Assembly (NCBI GenBank): GCA_013349595.1 | Contig: DUZI01000031.1 | Span: 1 to 11,116, forward strand | Length of the DNA stretch: 11,116 nucleotides | Direction: 5' to 3' | Origin: Nitrospirota bacterium | GTDB lineage: Bacteria > Nitrospirota > Thermodesulfovibrionia > Thermodesulfovibrionales > Dissulfurispiraceae | Shown here: one piece after another, positions 7,872 through 11,116 of the stretch | Layout: every line of letters starts with the position of its first letter | How positions within the stretch are numbered: position 1 is the stretch's first letter | Made by a program: the position numbers and the translations under genes | Notes under the pieces: model-generated | What the model was told of the DNA's origin: nothing | Seen by the model: the letters and a program-made list of their open reading frames with translations, nothing else | Databases searched by the model: none

Positions 7872-8136
7872 AAGGAGAAGACATAAAAGGATAGAAAAGA
7901 CAAATGAAATAGAATTTATCAAGATTACAAATAATCAAAAAGAGGTTATCAATAAGGGCAAACTCGTTGATATCAGTCAAGGCGGAGTTGGTATTGTGAC
8001 AGACTTTGTGCTGTTAAAGGGTCAACCATTGATTTTAAAGGGAGCATCTGAAAATGATATGCTTACTTATGGTGTTGTGTGTTGGACACAAAGACAAAAT
8101 AATGTAATTAGGTCAGGTATTAGGTTTAATTTTTAA
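7858..8136 (+). CDS. Small single-domain PilZ protein (putative c-di-GMP receptor)
   Basis: The 92-aa protein consists of little more than one PilZ domain, a beta-barrel that binds cyclic di-GMP. Both ligand motifs are present: the arginine motif in ERRRHKR (R7xxxR11, with extra Arg at 6 and 8) and the (D/N)xSxxG motif in DISQGGVGI (D38, S40, G43). The rest is alternating beta-strand character ending GIRFNF, as is usual. There is no signal peptide, membrane segment or fused effector domain, so it probably acts on a protein partner. It starts at TTG with a strong ribosome site and overlaps dapF by 14 bases; dapA begins 28 bases after its stop. The target is unknown. Its position between dapF and dapA could mean c-di-GMP-linked control of wall precursor supply, or mere co-transcription. 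Confidence 0.85.
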   Translation: MIFFERRRHKRIEKTNEIEFIKITNNQKEVINKGKLVDISQGGVGIVTDFVLLKGQPLILKGASENDMLTYGVVCWTQRQNNVIRSGIRFNF

Positions 8137-8164
8137 AAAAACTTCAAAAAAGGAGGCTTAAAGT

Positions 8165-9040
8165 ATGGTTATTAATGGAGCAATAACAGCTATTGTTACA
8201 CCATTTAAAGATGGCAAGTTTGATGAAAAGGCTTATGAAGATTTAATTAACTGGCAGATATCAGAGGGTATTCATGGACTCCTGTCTTGTGGAACAACAG
8301 GAGAGGCATCAACTCTTGATTATGATGAGCATTATAGGGTTATAGAGGTAGCAGTCAAGATAATAAATAAAAGGGTGCCTGTTATTGTCGGAACCGGGTC
8401 AAATTCAACGAATGAGACAATTGAAATCACTATGAAGGCTAAGGAACTCGGTGCTGATGCAGCATTAATAGTAACACCTTATTATAATAAACCAACTCAG
8501 GAAGGTCTCTACAGACATTATAAGCTGGTTGCAGAACAAGTGGACATTCCAATTGTTCTTTACAATGTCCCAGGAAGGACATCTGTTAATATGCTGCCAA
8601 GCACAGTAGCCAGATTATCAGAAATAAAAAACATAGTGGCTATCAAAGAGGCAACAGGAGACATGAAACAAGTAAGTGAGATAATAAGGCTCTGTGGTGA
8701 TAATATTACAGTTATTTCAGGTGATGATTTTACAACACTTACTTTGCTTGCCCTCGGAGGCAAGGGTGTAATATCTGTTAGCTCAAATGTGGCGCCTAAA
8801 AAGGTTTCTGAAATGTGTAATGCCTGGTTTGCAGGTGATATTGAGAAGGCAAGAAAATTACATTATACCCTTGAGCCACTTAATTCAGCAATGTTTATTG
8901 AGACAAATCCTGTGCCTGCAAAGACTGCTCTTTCTATGATGGGAAAAATAAAGGATGAAGTAAGGATGCCTCTTTGCGAGATGTCTCAAGCCAATAAAGA
9001 CAAACTCAAATCAGTATTGAAGTCTTTGGGATTGTTGTAA
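8165..9040 (+). CDS. dapA: 4-Hydroxy-tetrahydrodipicolinate synthase
   Basis: DapA condenses pyruvate with L-aspartate semialdehyde, the committed step of the DAP/lysine pathway. The 291-aa protein has E. coli-like numbering of active-site residues: Thr44/Thr45 in CGTTGEAST, Tyr107 in PYYNKP, Tyr133 in VLYNVPGRT with Arg138, and the Schiff-base Lys161 in IKEATGD. The SGDD motif (185-188) is also present. It is a class I aldolase-type TIM barrel, normally tetrameric. An AGGAGG site lies eight bases before the ATG. It closes the plus-strand DAP set; dapB and an aminotransferase such as dapL are not adjacent. Other members of the family (N-acetylneuraminate lyase, KDG aldolase) are disfavoured by the motifs and neighbours. 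Confidence 0.96.
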   Translation: MVINGAITAIVTPFKDGKFDEKAYEDLINWQISEGIHGLLSCGTTGEASTLDYDEHYRVIEVAVKIINKRVPVIVGTGSNSTNETIEITMKAKELGADAALIVTPYYNKPTQEGLYRHYKLVAEQVDIPIVLYNVPGRTSVNMLPSTVARLSEIKNIVAIKEATGDMKQVSEIIRLCGDNITVISGDDFTTLTLLALGGKGVISVSSNVAPKKVSEMCNAWFAGDIEKARKLHYTLEPLNSAMFIETNPVPAKTALSMMGKIKDEVRMPLCEMSQANKDKLKSVLKSLGLL

Positions 9041-9048
9041 TAAAGAGA

Positions 9049-9088
9049 CAAGGCAGAGGATTAAGATTTATCCTAAATCTCTGCCTTG
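9049..9088 (+). terminator. Hairpin after dapA, possible terminator without a U-tract
   Basis: CAAGGCAGAG (9049-9058) pairs perfectly with CTCTGCCTTG (9079-9088). A bulged G and three further A-T pairs extend the stem inwards. It lies nine bases after the dapA stop. The following bases are CCATTACTTC rather than a T-run, so intrinsic termination would be weak; the nearest T-rich stretch begins about 28 bases on. It ends 11 bases before the ATG of the next gene and could also affect that gene's translation or protect mRNA ends. Confidence 0.4.
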
Positions 9089-9099
9089 CCATTACTTCA

Positions 9100-9613
9100 A
9101 TGAAACATCTTAAGGTTTTGTTTTTTATTTTTTTTTTGTATTACAACTATTAAAAATGCTGATATATCGCAAGCAAAAGACCTTGCCCCAAATCCATATG
9201 AGATAGAAAAACTTAAAGGCAACTCCATTCCAACATTTCAAATAGAGACTTTTAATAAGGGATTCATTAATTCAAGTAATTTTTCTGGCAAAAGGGTATT
9301 AGTTACCTTTTGGGCAAGCTGGTCGCCAGTATCTGCAGAAGATTTAATGAGAATTTACGAAAACATAAAGAACAAAGATATAATCTTGCTTGCAATTTGC
9401 ATAGATAAAGAGAAGGAAAAGGCTAATTTTTTAATCAAGGATTTGACCCAACAAAATGTTATCTTTGCATATGACAAAGGTGGGAGGGTATCAAAAGACT
9501 TATTTAAAGTCTTTATGATACCAACAACAATCTATGTAAATGATAAAGGTATCATAGAAACTATATACTTGGGCTTACAAGATTGGAACTATAAAATAAA
9601 AAGGATAACATGA
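9100..9613 (+). pseudogene. Secreted TlpA-like thioredoxin-fold protein, frame broken at a T10 tract
   Basis: ATG at 9100 opens a signal-peptide-like frame (MKHLKVLFFIFF) that stops soon after at 9151. The following frame, open from 9104 to the stop at 9613, encodes a TlpA/redoxin-like body but has no usable start before 9347. The two join at ten T (9128-9137): with one T fewer, the product is one 170-aa protein. That protein would have an N-terminal hydrophobic segment (6-17), GNSIPTFQIE, then VLVTFWASWSPVSAEDL (67-83) where the family has WC-x-x-C. The cis-proline loop FMIPTTIYV follows. Both redox cysteines are Ser (75, 78), so disulfide chemistry is not expected. There is no good Shine-Dalgarno site before 9100. 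It may be a pseudogene, a sequencing error, a phase-variable gene, or one rescued by slippage. The ATG at 9347 alone would omit half the fold. Confidence 0.7.
9128..9137 (+). repeat. T10 homopolymer at the frame break
   Basis: Ten consecutive T, preceded by six T and one A, lie exactly where the signal-peptide frame and the thioredoxin-fold frame would need joining. Loss of one T (or gain of two) puts them in one frame. Confidence 0.9.
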
Positions 9614-9625
9614 TTTAGTGATATA

Positions 9626-9660
9626 GAAATTCCCACTTTTTAAAGGGGATAGGGGGTTGT
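9626..9660. repeat. GC-rich palindromic REP-like sequence before gmd
   Basis: CCCACTTTTTAAAGGGG (9632-9648) forms a near-perfect palindrome followed by ATAGGGGG. It resembles the 'CCCCCTTTTTAAAGGGGG' intergenic repeats found in many copies in some Nitrospirota and Desulfobacterota genomes (recalled, not checked). It contrasts sharply with the AT-rich surroundings. It supplies the G-runs that could serve as the gmd ribosome site. Only one copy is in the window. Confidence 0.45.
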
Positions 9661-10766
9661 TAGATATTGTGGTTAGTTTCAAAAAGATAGAGAAAATACG
9701 AAAAAGGGCATTAATTACTGGAATAACTGGGCAAGATGGGGCTTATCTTGCAGAATTCCTTATTGAAAAGGATTATGAAGTTCATGGAATTAAGCGAAGG
9801 AGCTCTCTGATTAATACTCAAAGGGTTGATCATCTATATAAAGATCCTCATGATGATGATGTAAATTTTTTCATGCACTATGGGGATATGACTGATTCTA
9901 CAAATTTAATAAGAATATTGATGGATGTTAAGCCTCATGAAATTTACAACCTTGCAGCCCAGTCTCATGTAAGGGTCTCATTTGATACTCCTGAATACAC
10001 TGCAAATGCAGATGCTATTGGAACATTAAGAATGCTTGAAGCAATGAGGATATTAAATCTAAAAGATACTCGTTTTTATCAAGCTTCATCTTCTGAAATG
10101 TATGGTAACAGCTCTGTCATTCCCCAGAATGAGATGACACCCTTTAGCCCAAGAAGCCCCTATGGTGCAGCAAAGTTATATTCCTATTGGATTACAATTA
10201 ATTACAGGGAAGCTTATGGCTTTTTTGCATCTAATGGGATACTTTTTAATCATGAGTCTCCTATAAGGGGTGAAACCTTTGTTACAAGAAAGATAACACA
10301 AGCTGCTGCAAATATTTCTCTTGGTCTGCAAAAAAAACTATATCTTGGTAATCTTGATGCAAAAAGAGACTGGGGCCACTCTAAAGACTATGTTGAGGCT
10401 ATGTGGCTAATCCTTCAACACAATAAGCCTGATGACTTTGTAATTGCCACTGGTGAGGCTTATTCTGTTAGGGAGTTTGCAGAAATGGCATTTCAGGAGG
10501 TTGGTATAGATTTAGATTGGCATGGTAAAGGTATTGATGAAAAAGGTATTGATAGGAAAAGAGGTAATGTTTTGATAGAGGTAGATAGTAGATACTTTAG
10601 ACCAACAGAAATAGATTTATTGATTGGAGATAGCACAAAGGCAAGGACAATACTCCATTGGAAGCCAAAATACACACTCAAAGATATGGTCAAAGAGATG
10701 GTAGCATCTGATTTGTTGATTGCTCAAAAGAGATTAAAATTGAAAGAATGCGGTTTTGACTTTTGA
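9657..10766 (+). CDS. gmd: GDP-mannose 4,6-dehydratase
   Basis: Gmd converts GDP-mannose to GDP-4-keto-6-deoxymannose, the precursor of GDP-fucose, GDP-rhamnose and related surface sugars. The protein is an extended short-chain dehydrogenase of about 369 aa. The NADP-binding GITGQDGAYLAE is at 22-33, followed by HGIKRRSS and NLAAQSHVRVSF. The catalytic set is Ser145/Glu147 in ASSSEMYG plus Tyr169 and Lys173 in YGAAKLYSY. The diagnostic FNHESPIRGETFVTRKIT motif and RDWGHSKDYVEAMW are present. The start is uncertain: TTG at 9657 is used here, GTG at 9669 (365 aa) is equally possible, and the family normally begins about ten residues further in, where no start codon exists. The G-runs at 9645-9656 serve as ribosome site for either. 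A fucose synthase or sugar aminotransferase gene is not in view. Confidence 0.95.
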   Translation: MLDIVVSFKKIEKIRKRALITGITGQDGAYLAEFLIEKDYEVHGIKRRSSLINTQRVDHLYKDPHDDDVNFFMHYGDMTDSTNLIRILMDVKPHEIYNLAAQSHVRVSFDTPEYTANADAIGTLRMLEAMRILNLKDTRFYQASSSEMYGNSSVIPQNEMTPFSPRSPYGAAKLYSYWITINYREAYGFFASNGILFNHESPIRGETFVTRKITQAAANISLGLQKKLYLGNLDAKRDWGHSKDYVEAMWLILQHNKPDDFVIATGEAYSVREFAEMAFQEVGIDLDWHGKGIDEKGIDRKRGNVLIEVDSRYFRPTEIDLLIGDSTKARTILHWKPKYTLKDMVKEMVASDLLIAQKRLKLKECGFDF

Positions 10767-10778
10767 AAGAGTAATCAC

Positions 10779-11116
10779 ATGACAAATGAAATAATTATAC
10801 TTATTTTTGAGGCAATAACGGTCTATTTTATTGTCCTCTGGACTCACTCATTGAGGCATCGCTTTGGATTAGCCCCTTTTTATGCATTTCTTGGTAGCTT
10901 AACTGTTGTTATGTCTTGGATAACTGATGCAGGAATAAAAGTTGATTTTGCAGGTATCACTTTTATGGTTGGTTCAACAGTTTTTTATACCTCTTTATTA
11001 CTTGGTGTTTTTGTTGTATATGTCTTTGATGGTCCAAGGTCTGCAAGAATAGCTATATCTACTGTTGCTGGGGTATCTGCCTTAGTTCCATTGATAGCAC
11101 TTATTGTTAATTTGCA
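10779..11116 (+). CDS. N-terminal part of a polytopic membrane protein (VUT/YhhQ-like domain), cut by window end
   Basis: The frame opens with ATG 12 bases after the gmd stop, with GAAAGAG seven bases upstream, and stays open for 112 codons to the edge. It is strongly hydrophobic, with likely membrane helices at about 4-21, 31-49, 56-83 and 92-112. The stretch RFGLAPFYAFLGSLTVV and the later YVFDGPRSARIAIS resemble the fold of the VUT/YhhQ family (queuosine-precursor transporters, DUF165). As I recall, related domains also occur as membrane sensor modules ahead of PAS, GGDEF or HD-GYP domains. The C-terminal part, which would decide between transporter and sensor, is outside the window. Close spacing suggests co-transcription with gmd. 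Confidence 0.6.
   Translation, partial: MTNEIIILIFEAITVYFIVLWTHSLRHRFGLAPFYAFLGSLTVVMSWITDAGIKVDFAGITFMVGSTVFYTSLLLGVFVVYVFDGPRSARIAISTVAGVSALVPLIALIVNL

Noticed and set aside
9347..9613. Taking ATG 9347 as the start of a short 88-aa protein
   Set aside because: The conserved thioredoxin-fold strand and the WASWSPVS motif lie upstream in the same frame, so this start would cut the domain in half.

Overview
The window is AT-rich bacterial DNA (roughly one third G+C by eye) with an ordinary Gram-negative-type gene set: GalU and Gmd for surface sugar nucleotides, and the meso-diaminopimelate/lysine pathway (DapA, DapF, LysA). A PilZ protein, a secreted TlpA-like protein and the general style would suit a free-living anaerobe from a group such as Nitrospirota or Desulfobacterota. 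That placement is a guess, since no rRNA or other phylogenetic marker is present.

Layout. Positions 29-514 (minus) hold the decayed, internally deleted remains of an IS4/IS1634-like transposase. Positions 550-5388 (minus) form a probable operon read galU -> hsp20 -> lon -> thiL. galU and hsp20 share one base (TAATG), and lon and thiL overlap by about 90 bases in different frames. A 341-bp divergent intergenic region (5389-5729) separates this block from lysA. It carries a 132-bp element bounded by perfect 12-bp inverted repeats, which looks like a MITE, plus internal dyads. Positions 5730-9040 (plus) hold lysA, dapF, a TTG-started PilZ-domain gene overlapping dapF, and dapA. Next comes a hairpin, then a secreted thioredoxin-fold (TlpA-like) gene whose signal peptide and body lie in different frames, joined at a run of ten T. 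It is followed by gmd, preceded by a small GC-rich palindromic repeat, and by the start of a polytopic membrane protein that runs off the window.

Functional reading. The minus-strand block couples UDP-glucose synthesis to protein quality control (small heat-shock protein, Lon protease) and ends with thiamine-monophosphate kinase. The plus-strand block contains three of the enzymes that make meso-DAP and lysine, with a putative c-di-GMP receptor embedded among them; dapB is not next to dapA. Downstream, gmd points to GDP-fucose or GDP-rhamnose type surface polysaccharide synthesis.

No wholly new multi-gene system is evident. The most notable signals are the T10 frame break in a cysteine-less TlpA-like gene, the MITE-like element between galU and lysA, the PilZ gene inside the DAP operon, and the lon/thiL overprint that gives Lon a lysine-rich tail. 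No tRNA, rRNA or CRISPR array is visible.
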